64,000 nucleotides of DNA, taken from NCBI GenBank assembly GCA_964035575.1, contig OZ037934.1:248001-312000 (forward strand). The letters run 5' to 3'. Position 1 is the stretch's first letter. Every line of letters starts with the position of its first letter. A model generated the notes under the pieces. That model did not search any database. It saw only the letters and a program-made list of their open reading frames with translations, and was not told where the DNA came from. Origin of the DNA: Rhynchopus sp. YZ270_cl-10 (taxonomy: Eukaryota; Euglenozoa; Diplonemea; Diplonemida; Diplonemidae). Made by a program: the position numbers and the translations under genes. Below, piece after piece: positions 1 through 10,352 of the stretch.

Positions 1-142
1 CCTACCCTCCCGCAAAAGCAAAACTTAAAACCAAAAGAAAAACGAGAAACCCTACTTACGTTTCACCCCTTCTAAAGTTTTTAGCACCCCCTCCCTCTCC
101 CTCTCTCCCTCACTCACACCCTCTCGCAGTTTTACTTTAAAC

Positions 143-1285
143 ATGAGCAGCAGCAACCTTCTGCTGGTTGCCGTCTTATCCATCCTGTGTAGCAAACACG
201 CTGCACACGCTGCGAACAATGAACCAGCCGATCCCCCTGTCTTGTCCTGCAAAGCGCCATACATAGTTATGGAACCCCCGTTTCGTTCCGCCTTGCGTCG
301 GGTGCGCAAACGCACGGAGTGTTACAAAGTTTTTTGCCCGGACGGGTGGGTGTCGGCAAAGCTCTTGTTTACTGGGGGTGACGGACAAAACAACAGCCTC
401 TATGGAGTGACAGCGTTTGCTGGCTCCCCTCCACAGCCACTGGCCCTGCACTATTACGACGCAGGGGGTAGGGCAGAGAGGAGAGCGAATGTAACTGTGA
501 AGGGTACTTTGCTGATTCAGGTGGAAACGCTTCGATCCAGACCCGATGATGCACGCCTTACCGCCAGCTGTCCAACCGTTCGACATACTGCGATAATGGA
601 CCTCAACCATAGTCACAATATTGCCGGCATCGTGCTGATGAGCATCTTTGTGGCGATCCTCGTGGCAATTGTGGGCGGGGTGGCCTACGTAAAGTGCAAG
701 CAGTGGTGTAGGAAGACCGAAGCTACCGTATCTCGTGCCGCCAGCACCTCTCATGCTGCGGTTGAATCTCGTCGTACCATCAGTGCGACCCCTGAGCAGA
801 GGATTGCCATGGAGGTGGAACGCATCTCTCAGGCGCAGGAGGTACTAGAGGACGATGAATGCCGTCTTGCGGTCGAGATGGTCTTAATATCGACACGTGC
901 AGAGGCACGACGGGAGGACGAGGTACGCCGCCAGCAGAACCTGACTGCGCCACCGGTCGCATGGTCGCAGACGGCTCCCAGCTCCACGGCGTCATCGTCA
1001 CCTCCCAGCTCCACGGCGCCATCCTTCAGAAGCTCTGCGATGCTTGCGTCTGATGTGTCCGAGCCGGAACACATGCTGTGCCCCATATCGCTGACGATGA
1101 TGAAGGACCCTGTCCGCTGTGTGTGCAATCCCTCGCACGCCTACGAGCGGTCTTCCATCGAGCTGCACCTACACAGACATCAGTTCTGCCCACTGTCAAA
1201 GCTGCCGTTGCGTTTGTCGGATCTCACCTCGGACAGGCCCCTGAAACAGGAGATCAGACGTTTCATGCGTCGGCACGCGAGGTAG
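143..1285 (+). CDS. membrane-anchored U-box (E3 ligase-like) protein
   Basis: 380 residues. The N-terminus has a hydrophobic signal-like segment (about 1-24), then a Cys-containing lumenal or extracellular part. A strong transmembrane segment lies at about 158-182 and is followed by a basic stop-transfer stretch. The cytosolic part has a helical, charged stretch (210-265), a Ser/Pro-rich linker, and a C-terminal U-box from about 306: CPISLTMMKDPV, a YERSSIELHL helix and a CPLSKLPL turn. U-boxes bind E2 enzymes and promote ubiquitin transfer, so this is probably a single-pass E3 ligase. The start is chosen because the signal peptide begins there and because a pyrimidine tract ending in AG at 128-129 lies 13 bases upstream, as expected for a trans-splice acceptor. 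The ectodomain was not recognised. The U-box call is firm; the topology is inferred. Confidence 0.8.
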   Translation: MSSSNLLLVAVLSILCSKHAAHAANNEPADPPVLSCKAPYIVMEPPFRSALRRVRKRTECYKVFCPDGWVSAKLLFTGGDGQNNSLYGVTAFAGSPPQPLALHYYDAGGRAERRANVTVKGTLLIQVETLRSRPDDARLTASCPTVRHTAIMDLNHSHNIAGIVLMSIFVAILVAIVGGVAYVKCKQWCRKTEATVSRAASTSHAAVESRRTISATPEQRIAMEVERISQAQEVLEDDECRLAVEMVLISTRAEARREDEVRRQQNLTAPPVAWSQTAPSSTASSSPPSSTAPSFRSSAMLASDVSEPEHMLCPISLTMMKDPVRCVCNPSHAYERSSIELHLHRHQFCPLSKLPLRLSDLTSDRPLKQEIRRFMRRHAR

Positions 1286-2085
1286 AGGAAGCAAGACTCT
1301 TAACCAACGAAATCCTACTAAACGATAGACTTTAACGAACTAACACACTATGTCCAACGTTATACGCATCCTTGTTGCGATGCGTTCACTGCTTTAACTT
1401 ACCCACATTTGAGCATAAGTATGTGTATGCTAGATGAGACACTATAGCCCCCTACTTAGCCCGAGTTACACACCCCTTTTTTTTTCCGCTTGCAAACCCA
1501 TAAGCCCCACCTTGGCCTTGCAACCCATAGATGGGGTGCACTGAGTGTTAGTACCTCCCAGAGGCGTTTTGCAACAGCGTGACATGCCACCAGGGGCCAT
1601 AAGAGTGGTATTTTACTACTTCTGAAGTGACCCCTTTTTTTGTGAAGAGAAAACTAAATAACGGAAATGAAGCTTGCAAAATGATAGTAGAAGGTTTTTT
1701 CGTAATGTTTTATTCCTCTCCCCATCACCACACACTTCACAGAAAAACTCTTTTTTCGCTCGCGAGCTTGTTTGAGCGTCTTCCGCAGTTTACAAACTTT
1801 TTTTCCGGTAGCACTTGTGATACAGTTTCTATGGATAGACACGAAAAGGGGCAGCACACAGGTGGTTCCGTGCCGTTTTTTCCACAGAACCGACATGTGG
1901 GCGTGTCTCCCAAACAAAAGCGCATAAATGAAAATGTTGGAAGCAAAATAATGTGGTTTACAACAGGCCCAGTCGGGGACTGCATTTTTTTATTTTCTTG
2001 TTGTTTGCCTGATACAGCGATAACCAACGTGTTCCCAGTGTATATGCCTGAGGCATGTATACCTTTTAAATTTCACTTTTTTTTT

Positions 2086-2132
2086 AGGTGACTAAGCACC
2101 AGAGGCTTAGGATCATCTTATAAACTTTTCTC
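2086..2132 (+). repeat. dispersed hairpin repeat, module A (copy 1)
   Basis: The sequence AGGTGACTAAGCA, a short loop, then CTTAGGATCATCTT folds into a stem (GGTGA with TCATC, CTAAG with CTTAG) and continues into TATAAACTTTTC. The same words recur at 8314, 17501, 20842, 21505, 28713, 53569, 54838 and 58470, and in reduced form at 10178 and 40054. Confidence 0.8.
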
Positions 2133-2313
2133 TTTTTTTTTTTTGTTGTTACCAAACCTCCTCTGAGGGGGGAAACTTTTTCCCTCCAAAAAAAAAACGA
2201 GAAGTGACCGAAGTTACCATTTTTTAATTTATTTCTCAGAGAACAGCGTTAGGACCCCTGCAATGTCATGACATGACAAAACGACGACGTCGTTTTGGTC
2301 ATTTCTTTTTTCT

Positions 2314-2376
2314 TGCACTTTCATGCTGGCATCGTGGGTCAGCGGGAGATGCCTGCATTGATAACTCCACCTTCTT
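2314..2376 (+). repeat. dispersed repeat, module C fragment
   Basis: TGCACTTTCATGCTGGCATC, followed by GTGGGTCAGCGGGAGATGCC and TGCATTGATAA, is a shortened copy of the sequence at 20605, 25798 and 58528 (GCTTTCATCCGGATGGCTGG core). Because it lies upstream of the EFHC-type gene, it creates a spurious in-frame N-terminal extension of that gene. Confidence 0.65.
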
Positions 2377-2467
2377 CACATCCCCTCCACACACTACCAT
2401 AGGGGACACACTTCCTTTCTCCCCCCTCCCCTCCCCTTCAAGCACCTACCTACCCCACCACAACACA

Positions 2468-5400
2468 ATGTCCATCCGCACCGCAACCACAAAGAGTGTC
2501 GCCTACGCCCCTCAGGTGCAGAGCATCCCACTGCTCCCTGGGAACAACTTCCACGATGACCCAGTCAACAGAAGCAGCCTGCGGAAGAGCCACACCTTGG
2601 GCCAGTCGTCTGCTGAGGACGCCTTTGTGTGTCCGACTGAGTATTCACAGACGAACAACCCCTACGGTGCCGCGGCAAATGCCTCGCAAGGTGCCACCGC
2701 ACGGCCTACCTCAGATGAAATCCAGCAGAAGTGGGCACAGTACGACACACCCTTCCGCTTCGTTGCCTATTTCAAGGAGGCTGTAACCGAATCCCGCGAC
2801 GAAACCTTCCGCCTCCGCACCGTCTGCATCACCTACTTCCCCAGCGACACGACCCTCCTCATCCGCGAATCTCGCGTACCCAACAGCGGCCTCCCCACCA
2901 CAGTACACGGAGGAGGTGGGGTGATCTGCAGACGCCAGCGTGTATATGACACAGAAGGTGCAACGCTGAAGTTAGAAGACTTTCAGGTAGGGGGCGAGGT
3001 AGAGGTGTATGGCAGGGTGTACAAAATCATTGACACTGACGAGGCGACAAGGAATGAGTTGCTGAAGAGGGGCTTTGAGGTTGGTGAGCGGATCCCGTTT
3101 CCGTCTGAGGACGATAGGCATGCACAGCTAAACGATCTGCGGATGAAAAAGACTGGGGTGCGGTCTCTCAGGACAGAGGATATGGATGTTAAGCGTATCG
3201 CTGAGTTTGCTCTGTCCGGCCGGTATTCCAAAGCACATCCGGAACAGACCAAAGCGGTCCGGCAATTCCTTACCGCAGACGGAAGCAGGAACCTCACTTT
3301 CTCGCTCCTATGGGATGAGCAACGCCGTGCAGGGCAGAGAGGTGAAATTCACATCTTATCCTTGAAATATTACCTCGAGGATGATAGTGTCGAGATTTCC
3401 GAGCATCGTCAGCTGAACTCCGGGCGTGAAGGGGGTGCGAAGTTTTTGTGCCGCCAACGTCTTGTTAAAAACTCAGCAGAGCCTGTACAAGGCCAGCACA
3501 ACACCTATGGACGTCTGTTGAAGAACAACTACCTTACCTACCACGACTTCAAGATCGGGTCGTCCTATGAAATTCACGGCAAGCAGTTCCTTATGTTTGA
3601 TGCGGATGAGTATACACGCAGCTGGTTCATCAAGGAGGGGAAAGGAGAGCTGCCCCCCGCCCTCGATGTCTCAGACATCGTCAACAGAGACCACAAGGAC
3701 CCTGTCAAGCACTACCCCCCTGCTCATAACGGTTATGGCAAGGAGCAGGACTCTTTGGGGAATTGGCGGAATTTGATTCTTCGTCCGATGCACAAAGACG
3801 AGAAGAAATTGCTTAAGGAAGGGCACATTGTGTTTAAGTTCAAGGCACGCTTCCATAAGCCTGTTAACGAAGAAGACGCAGATCGTGAGTTTGTTCTTAA
3901 CTACTATGAGGCATCGGGGGAGTTCCAGATATCTGAAGTGCACGTCAAAAACTCTGGGATAGTGTGTGGGAGGTACCTCGGCAAGACACAGCTCTTCAGA
4001 ACCAATGCTGACACCGGAAAGCGTGAGCAGCTCTGCAAAGACGATCTGTACGAAGGCGCCGTCATCCCGGTGCTCGCAAAGAACTTCGTGCTCTACCATA
4101 TGGACGAACGCAGCCAGAAGTACCGTGACCACATCCCCGACCCTCCCAGCGTCGAGCACGTCAAACACCTGGTGCTCTCCCTGCGTGAAATTGTGCATCA
4201 AAAGTACGACCGTGTCGGCGTCGCAATGAAGGCCATCACCTTGTCGCCGTCCATCAGTGTGAAGGATTTTATCAGCTTTTTTGAAAAGCACAACCAGCAT
4301 GTGTCGTACGACGAGGCCCGCACGCTTGTGATGCACTATGACACCCATGGTGCAGGGACGTTGAACCATGCAGACTTCATTCAGCTGATAGAAGGACAGC
4401 TGGCGCCTGCGCTGAGCCATGTGGAGGCCACTCCTGAGGACGACAGGTGTGCGATTGAGGACAAGGCGAACGCAGAGCGCTCACTGTACATCGCTACACT
4501 AGGCGCGCTGAGGGACAAACTTCTGCAAAGAAGGACACGTCACCAGGAGGTGTTCCGGCTGATGGTATGCCCCATGACAAGCTTACTTTCTTAAAAAAGG
4601 GGGCAAGGACAGTCCCCAGGTTTGACCTTTGGACAGTTCAGAACCACAAAGCTAACCGACAAAGACAGTTCAGAACCTTACGTTTTCCTCCTATTATTTA
4701 CGTTTTCAAAATGGAAACAATCCCCCCTCCCCGGGCCAGGCTCCCCCATTACCCCCAAACCCACCAAACTGATTTGGCTGCCAAGCTACCTGAAGTACTG
4801 CATCTGAACACGCAGTACCCTAAGTACGGACCTGCGCTACACACCAAACACAACCTCCCCACTCCCACAGGCTGGCACGCAGACAGATTCCAAGCTAGGT
4901 ATTGAGGCCTTTACAGACGGGCTCAAGCGCATCCTCCACATGCAGCTGAGTGAGAGAGAGCGGGACATCTTGGTGCGGGCGCTGTTCGGTATGCAAAGGG
5001 GAGTGGGGTTATGGGAGGCAGAAAAACAACGTTTTGTTTGTAAAATACCATGAGCATGTCGTCATCATGCTTTCAGTGGGGAACACACACAAGCTTATGG
5101 AGCGATAAACAAAAAAACCCTTTGGGGGGTCCGGCGAATATAGGTCCAGTCCCGTCCAGTCCGGTCAATATCGGTTTTTTTTCCAGGCTTGGAAAAGTAG
5201 TTGTCCAAAAAAAATTTTTCAAAAAAAAAATTTTTTTTTTTTTTTGACAACTACCATACTTGGACCGCCCGAAATATATTTCGGGCATTTCGGGCGATTT
5301 CGGGCGAATTAGGGGCGGATTTCGGGCGATTTTGTGCGCCCGAATTCGCCCGAAAACGCCCGAAGTCGCCCGAAATGCAGATTTCGGGCGAATTCGGGCG

Positions 5401-8400
5401 CTTTTTCCTTAGTGAAAACCGACTAGGTAGGGTTCTACTCATTTTCGCAAAAAACTTTTTATATTTGGAAATATTTGATGTCAAATCTGTCAAAATAAGC
5501 AATAATCGAAAACTTTTGTACACCTGAGTGCACTTTGGAGGCCCGTGAGAATCACCACCAAATCACGGGTTTTCTGACTATCATTTGCTTATTCCCACCC
5601 AAAACACACTATGGACCGGGTTTTCACTATTTTTTCGTATTTCAGGGTGAATTTTTGTGAATTTTTGGGTCACAGGGTGGTTCTGACCCATTCTGGGGGC
5701 CTGTAGTTGCTCAGGAGATGCCCAAAAACGTGAAAAATCGCCTTTTTACGTTTTTAGTAGTATTTTAGTGTAAATTGTTAGGGAAATCGGTTTTATACGT
5801 GGCTGCTAACAGAGCTGCACTCATATAAGTTGGGTTCTACTAGGAATTTTTGCTCAATTTTTTTTTCTTTGAACAAATTTTGTGCCAATCTTTCAAATAA
5901 AGCGTTAGATTTTTACACTGGTGGCATGCTTCCCAGCACACATAAGATACTGGTTATGCGCCCGAATTCGCCCGAATCTGCCCGAAATCGCCCGAATTCG
6001 CCCGAAATGCGCCCGAATTCGCCCGAATTACGTATAAATTCCCTTTAAAACGCCCGAAATATATTTCGGGCACATTTCGGGCGCTCGGGATCCGCGCCCG
6101 AAAAATTCGCCCGAATTCGCCCGAAATATATTTCGGGCGGTCCAAGTATGAACTACTTTTTCAAGCCTGAAAAAAAAATTTTTTTGGGCTGACCTTGGGA
6201 CCTTGTGTACCGAAAAATTCAAAAAACGGCAAAATTTTGATGTTTTGAGCATCTGTGGGTGAATCATATGCACTGCTACAGTGGCCTATTATTGGGTGTT
6301 TTCCTTAGCAAATTCCTTCACAAAACTCATTTTTGATTTTGGCAAAGGCAAATTTCAGGCCAAAAAAAATCGCCGGGGGGCTTTGCCCCCCAAACCCCCC
6401 AGACCCCCCTATGCAATTGGGGGCCTGCGGCGCAGTTCGGAGCTCGAGTGTTTACCTAACCAGCCGGTCTGCACATTGATGCCGGGAAGGGATACGACGC
6501 GCGAGCGACTCCCTGCCTCCCTTTTTTCTGGATGTGTTGCTTCATTGAGTTCCGTGCGTCCAGTGGTGGGGTCACTTCGCCTGACAAAACTAAATTTTTT
6601 TTGTGTAAAATTCATACAAGTATAACTGCCATCACGACGGGAAAATTTTTTTTTGTCGGGGAGGTTACGGTAGTGAAGAAAATCTGAAAAATTAACGGCC
6701 GTGAAATTTTGCATTGATCACGGCCGTGAAATATTTCCACGCTTTTTGCTTGTTTCTTCTTTTTCGTTCGTAGACAGGGCCAGACCCCCTTTCCCATCAC
6801 TCCCAAGTCATTCTTGGGGGGTAAAAGCAACATAAAAAGTGCAAAAAAAGTCGGCCCCACTGCGATCGAGAAGCTGACGACACGAATGAGCACTTATGGT
6901 GGTCCTGCCCTGCCTGCGATGCTATACGCTCAGATCCTAGTTTCCACTCCGTCACAACTGCTGACAGGTCGCCGTGGCCTACTGTGTGTCGAACTGTGGA
7001 GTTATCCCTACTGCCCTGAAGGACAGTATTGATGCTACCTCCAGCGTCTGATGGGGAGCATCCTCATACACCGGTTGTCTCTGAACAACAGCCTCCGTAT
7101 CAACAATCTGCCAGTCACGCCTGGAGAAGTTTTTGGGGTGCCTCAGGAGGCCTTTATACAATGCAACGTGCCTTAGTTTCGAGTACGAAACGTTTCTCCA
7201 TGTATTACACGGGAAACAATATGACAAACAGGTGCAGGGTGGTTCCGTGCATATCATAGAACCTGGCACCTTGTGTGTGTCCCAAAAACCAAAAGCGTTG
7301 TGTGAAGTTTTGAAGGAAGGAAAAATAAAACGTATCAACAATCTGCCACTCACGGCTGGAGAACAGCACAGCTACAACCTTTGTTCCGTCCCCACTATGA
7401 CTTCGACCGGATTCCACTCTCACAGGAAATGGACTTATCCAAACCATCACCTGCGTGCCCTGCTGCGCTCCTGGCTCTCCTCACTGCGCTGGTCTCCCGC
7501 TGCCCGCCCACGTTTTCACCCTACTGTGAATTGTAGTTGGAGCGTGTGGCATTTCTGAGCACTTGTACGTGCTCCCGTTCTTCAGAGTAGCATATTTCTC
7601 GTGTTTCAGCACTTGTAACCCGTTCTTGAGCAAAGTACTCTTCTCACATTTGATGGGATTTCCGTTGTGGAGCACACATCAATACTGTGAGACGAACCTC
7701 ACCTGTGTTGAACCATTTGCGATGTTCTTCAGCTTACAGTGCAAAGTCTTCCGACAGAATCAGCACACTATTGAACAACTATCCTCCGTCTTTTTTGTCG
7801 GAAAATAGACCGCATCACGTTTTGCACACCTCTGGATCTTCTTCGCGACGTTAGTGAGATATGCGCAGAGGGAGGGGCCCACCCTTTTGTTCCCGTGAAC
7901 TTGTACTGTTTGCCCGATGTTTTCTTTCCAACCTGCCTGTGACATGCGTGGAACTTGCCATTGACTTGGAAATTTTCCACAGGATCTACGTTCTCCGGCC
8001 AACCTCTAACATTAGAGAACGGGCCGCCGCCTTGCGCACATTGCTCAACAAGCTTCAAAGCCCTTGGGATTCAAAACCCATTTCCTGCATCTGCCATCTC
8101 CTCCTCACGGGGCCTCCGGTCCATTGGCGCACCCGGACTTATTGGCTACGACCGTCGCCCAGTTTTTACGTACCCGCGCTACACCATGCACATGCTCGAA
8201 CACGTCATCGTACGTGCCAAAATTACGAACTCCGGCTGGGGAAATGACATCATCCCTGACAACAAACTTGTAGAAGCCAGCGCAGCTGATGCTGTGCGAT
8301 AACGAATATGATAAGGTGACTAAGCACGAGAGGCTTAGGATCATCTTATAAACTTTTCTTCTTTCTTTGGCACAAGAGTGATGAACGGGGTTGAGTGAGT

Positions 8401-10352
8401 CCACACACATCCTTCTCAGGCAAAGACTACTAAGAGGTTGTGAGACGCTCGGGACGCTGCGAATGCAGCATGCAGAACTGAAAGGCAGTGTTGAAACCAG
8501 AAGATTACAGATGGCGGGTCAGATGCTGTGTCACTTACCCCATCAGGTAGATGAGAGCCAGCACCTTCAGAGCAATTTAAATTGAGAGTTCAAAAAATTC
8601 TGGGGGGAAAATCCATATTTTTTATTACTTTATTCGTCTTTTTGCTGATGTCACGTACAATTTCTACAGGTGGCAGTGAAATAAGAATGGTATTATTCAA
8701 CTCACGTAAAATAAAGTTTTGGTTATAAAATATCCGTGTCAGCTACTGGGATTGAGTTACTTGCGCTCAGAAATGCATATTTTTGACCGGAATGATTTGT
8801 GAGTGTATTGATGTGTTTGTTCACAGGTGCCAACCGGTTTTAACGCAGGGTCGCGAGTGCACGCGATAACGTGCCGCGAACTGCGTGTGTGAGTGATGCT
8901 GCCCAGCACGCACACTCCATTTGTACCCGGAAGATGTCTTGACAACAAATATCCTGTACCCAGGTACCCATGTTCCCAGACCCACGCAGTGGCACATGAC
9001 CGCAAGTGTGAGTGACCCACACATGAGGGAATCGGACACTACGCAAAATTTACCACCAGACCCTGTCTTCGTGCACCTTCGTGCAACGCCGCAGACAGGC
9101 CAAACAGCTCTGGACTCAGAGGAATGCCTGCTGTGCAGTGTATCAAACATGAGAACCAACTCCCAGCAACAAGTTCTTTTGGCGGGCGTTGTTGAGGGTG
9201 TTTGGGTGCAAAGTTTTCCACAATTTTGATGCGCGGGTACAGAAGTGTTGTCTTGTTCTTTCATCTCTAGGAATTAAAATGTTGAATCGCGTTTAACTAC
9301 CACTAGGGCTTGTTCAGTGAACCCACGAGGGGTCGAAGGGGGTTGGTTATCCCATATCTATCAAAGGTTGTGTCGACCAGGCGAATCCACTATGTTACGC
9401 TGTATGATGATAACTCCGAAGAAATAACAGTGCATAGCAACTGTAGGAAGTTTATTAAAAAGAGTGCCTCACGCTACACAAACCACCACCCGCGATTGAC
9501 TTAGATGATAACTAGAGAATTCAGAACAAAACAACACCCTGCCCCATACACACTAAATTGCCATGATTCAAGAGCATGTCTGGGCCAAAATTACTGTGAC
9601 AGAAAAGGCAACAGACCACCCACAAGGAGTGTGAATTGTGCACTGGTTTTCTGGGGGAACAAGCAATATTTTCTTGTGCCTAGTCCTCCGCAAGCAGAGG
9701 ACATTCCGTTCCGTGCTTACCATAGAACCTGGCACCTTGTGTGTCTCCCAAAAACCAAAAGCGTTGTGTATGTAGTTTTGAAGGAAGGAAAAATAAAATT
9801 TGACACAAAATCGGGGTGGGTGGGCCATAATTTGCTCCAAATAAGACCAGTCGAAAATTGGGATTTTTCTGAAATTTGCATTGTGCCCAGCAAAAATCCA
9901 CGTTTTTTTTGAAGAATTTTACAAAAAATATGCTATACCCCCTATGACTGGACCCAACTCCCCTCACTATTTTTTGCCTAAAAAAGCCCCAAAAATCCTG
10001 CAGTTTTTTCAGGTTTTTCCAATTTTACGACATTTAGCGGACCCCCCTTTCCCTCCCTTTCTTATTTACCATCATCTTGAGTGGAAGTTAATATTCTGTT
10101 TTGTGGGCCGTTTGCCATCTTTTTCCAAATCTGGAAATCAAACCGAAATGATTATGAATTGTATTGACACCTTTTTACGGTGACTAGGCACGAGGCTTAC
10201 CATATAAACCTCTCGTGTAGTACAGACACACTGTCACGAGCTTTGTATTTCAAGTCAAACCTTTCTTTCCCCCTCTTTTAACAGGTACAAAGGAACGCGT
10301 GACGTACAACGAATTCAGCACCTTCATGGAAGGTGTTCACACACTGTTCTAA
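2468..10352 (+). CDS. EFHC1/EFHC2-like ciliary protein, three DM10 domains and EF-hand (3 exons)
   Basis: Spliced CDS: exons 2468-4564, 4871-4988 and 10285-10352, coding for about 760 residues. Three DM10 domains lie at roughly 93-200, 272-388 and 453-550. An EF-hand follows at about 624-637 (YDTHGAGTLNHADF), and a second EF-like segment ends the protein. This is the EFHC1/EFHC2 (Rib72-type) architecture, whose members are axonemal doublet microtubule inner proteins. The N-terminal PLLPGNNFHD and KSHTL words resemble the family N-terminus and fix the start at 2468. An upstream in-frame ATG at 2273 only reads through repeat DNA. Both introns start GTATGC and end CACAG or ACAG. Reading frame is kept: phase 0 after codon 699, then G joined to GT. 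The spliced end reads RALFGTKERVTYNEFSTFME, a good EF-hand continuation. Confidence 0.88.
4565..4870 (+). other. intron 1 of the EFHC-like gene
   Basis: A 306-base intron with donor GTATGC at 4565 and a pyrimidine-rich acceptor (CCCACTCCCACAG) ending at 4870. It interrupts the frame in phase 0. The downstream exon opens with AGTQTDSKLGIEAF and keeps the family helix pattern. Confidence 0.82.
5182..6166. repeat. inverted-repeat element built of GCCCGAA palindromes
   Basis: The ends are inverted: GGCTTGGAAAAGTAGTT then CATACTTGGACCGCCCG on the left, and the complementary CGGGCGGTCCAAGTATG then AACTACTTTTTCAAGCC on the right. The left end also carries its own GTAGTTGTC/GACAACTAC hairpin around an A/T run. 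Inside each end the 20-bp palindrome GCCCGAAATATATTTCGGGC is followed by many copies of CGCCCGAA or TTCGGGCG in both orientations (5266-5404 and 5958-6140). No target-site duplication was found, so the exact ends are uncertain. Confidence 0.65.
7240..7334 (+). repeat. dispersed repeat, copy in EFHC intron 2 (partner at 9705)
   Basis: GGTTCCGTGC, then CATAGAACCTGGCACCTTGT, CCCAAAAACCAAAAGCG and GAAGGAAGGAAAAATAAAA are shared with 9705-9801 at near identity. The copy is bracketed by a direct repeat of about 33 bases (7095-7128 and 7330-7362) that reads GTATCAACAATCTGCCA with few differences. This suggests either insertion with a duplicated flank or a local tandem duplication. Confidence 0.65.
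7481..8058 (-). pseudogene. decayed coding-like remnant on the minus strand
   Basis: Minus-strand frames read stretches with coding character but are broken by stops and at least one frameshift. Examples are ENFQVNGKFHACHRQVGKK, then KKIQRCAKRDAVYFPTKK, then HNGNPIKCEKSTLLKNG and LKNGSTYKCSEMP. No family was recognised. Its position in an intron among repeats makes a transposon-derived remnant the simplest reading, but the evidence is weak. Confidence 0.25.
7955..8360 (+). repeat. decayed ORF tail plus hairpin (module A copy 2)
   Basis: An open frame ends NDIIPDNKLVEASAADAVR and stops at 8302. The hairpin AGGTGACTAAGCACGAGAGG (from 8314) and CTTATAAACTTTTC follow. A second copy of the same ORF end plus hairpin occurs at 58400-58511 (VPDNNSFVETSAAAP then stop), and a short one at 21470-21540 (SADAVR then stop). 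The order ORF end, short spacer, 3' stem-loop, with copies cut off at different 5' points, resembles 5'-truncated non-LTR retroelements. No reverse transcriptase was recognised. Confidence 0.5.
9310..9700 (+). pseudogene. possible transposon-protein remnant in the intron
   Basis: Two consecutive open stretches read YVTLYDDNSEEITVHSNC then RKFIKKSASRYT, stop, and then, in the same frame, Cys-containing sequence (NCHDSRACLGQNYCDRKGNR). The VHSNCRK pattern is reminiscent of mobile-element proteins, but no domain could be assigned. It lies inside intron 2 of the EFHC-like gene next to a dispersed repeat. Confidence 0.25.
9705..9801 (+). repeat. dispersed repeat, second copy in EFHC intron 2
   Basis: Matches 7240-7334 from TTCCGTGC through CATAGAACCTGGCACCTTGT to the GAAGGAAGGAAAAATAAAA end. 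It differs by small indels, including GTGTATGTAGTTTTG in place of GTGTGAAGTTTTG. A more diverged relative lies at 1862-1925. Confidence 0.65.
10178..10284 (+). promoter_or_regulatory. repeat-derived 3' splice site (shortened module A plus module S)
   Basis: A shortened hairpin module (ACGGTGACTAGGCACGAGG) is followed by ACACTGTCACGAGC and TTTGTATTTCAAGTCAA, then by CTTTCTTTCCCCCTCTTTTAACAG, which is the acceptor of exon 3 of the EFHC-like gene. The same ACACTGTTCACGGGC/TTGTATTTCAAGTCAA sequence with a following pyrimidine tract and AG recurs at 21248, 21941 and 63591. Here the repeat directly abuts a splice site whose use is supported by reading frame. Confidence 0.7.

Larger units (their letters stand above)
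1286..2467. other. intergenic region with repeat fragments
   Basis: No convincing gene. The stretch holds poly-T and poly-A runs and a hairpin repeat (2086-2132). Around 1862-1925 there is a diverged copy of a sequence also found at 7240 and 9705 (GGTTCCGTGC, then AGAACC, then GTGTCTCCCAAA). From 2314 comes a fragment of another dispersed repeat, then a pyrimidine tract (about 2408-2438) ending in AG. That tract probably supplies the acceptor for the next gene. Confidence 0.6.
4989..10284 (+). other. intron 2 of the EFHC-like gene, 5.3 kb and repeat-filled
   Basis: The donor is GTATGC at 4989 and the acceptor is TTTTAACAG ending at 10284; phase 1. The 5296-base intron contains a palindrome-rich inverted-repeat element (5182-6166), decayed coding-like stretches on both strands, a pair of related repeats (7240 and 9705) and two hairpin modules (8314 and 10178). 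Its acceptor lies immediately after a dispersed repeat (see 10178-10284). No complete independent gene was seen inside it. Confidence 0.8.

Noticed and set aside
176-754. Minus-strand open frame opposite the U-box gene
   Set aside because: Shadow of a gene with a clear signal peptide and U-box on the plus strand.
1824-1846. ATACAGTTTCT word resembling part of kinetoplastid spliced-leader RNA
   Set aside because: Only about a dozen bases agree, with no exon start, donor or Sm-like site around it.
1627-2091. 154-codon plus-strand open frame between the first two genes
   Set aside because: AT-rich, Phe/Lys-heavy composition, contains a repeat fragment, no domain and no acceptor.
2273-2467. In-frame N-terminal extension of the EFHC-like protein
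   Set aside because: It is encoded by a dispersed repeat and a pyrimidine tract; the family N-terminus starts at 2468.
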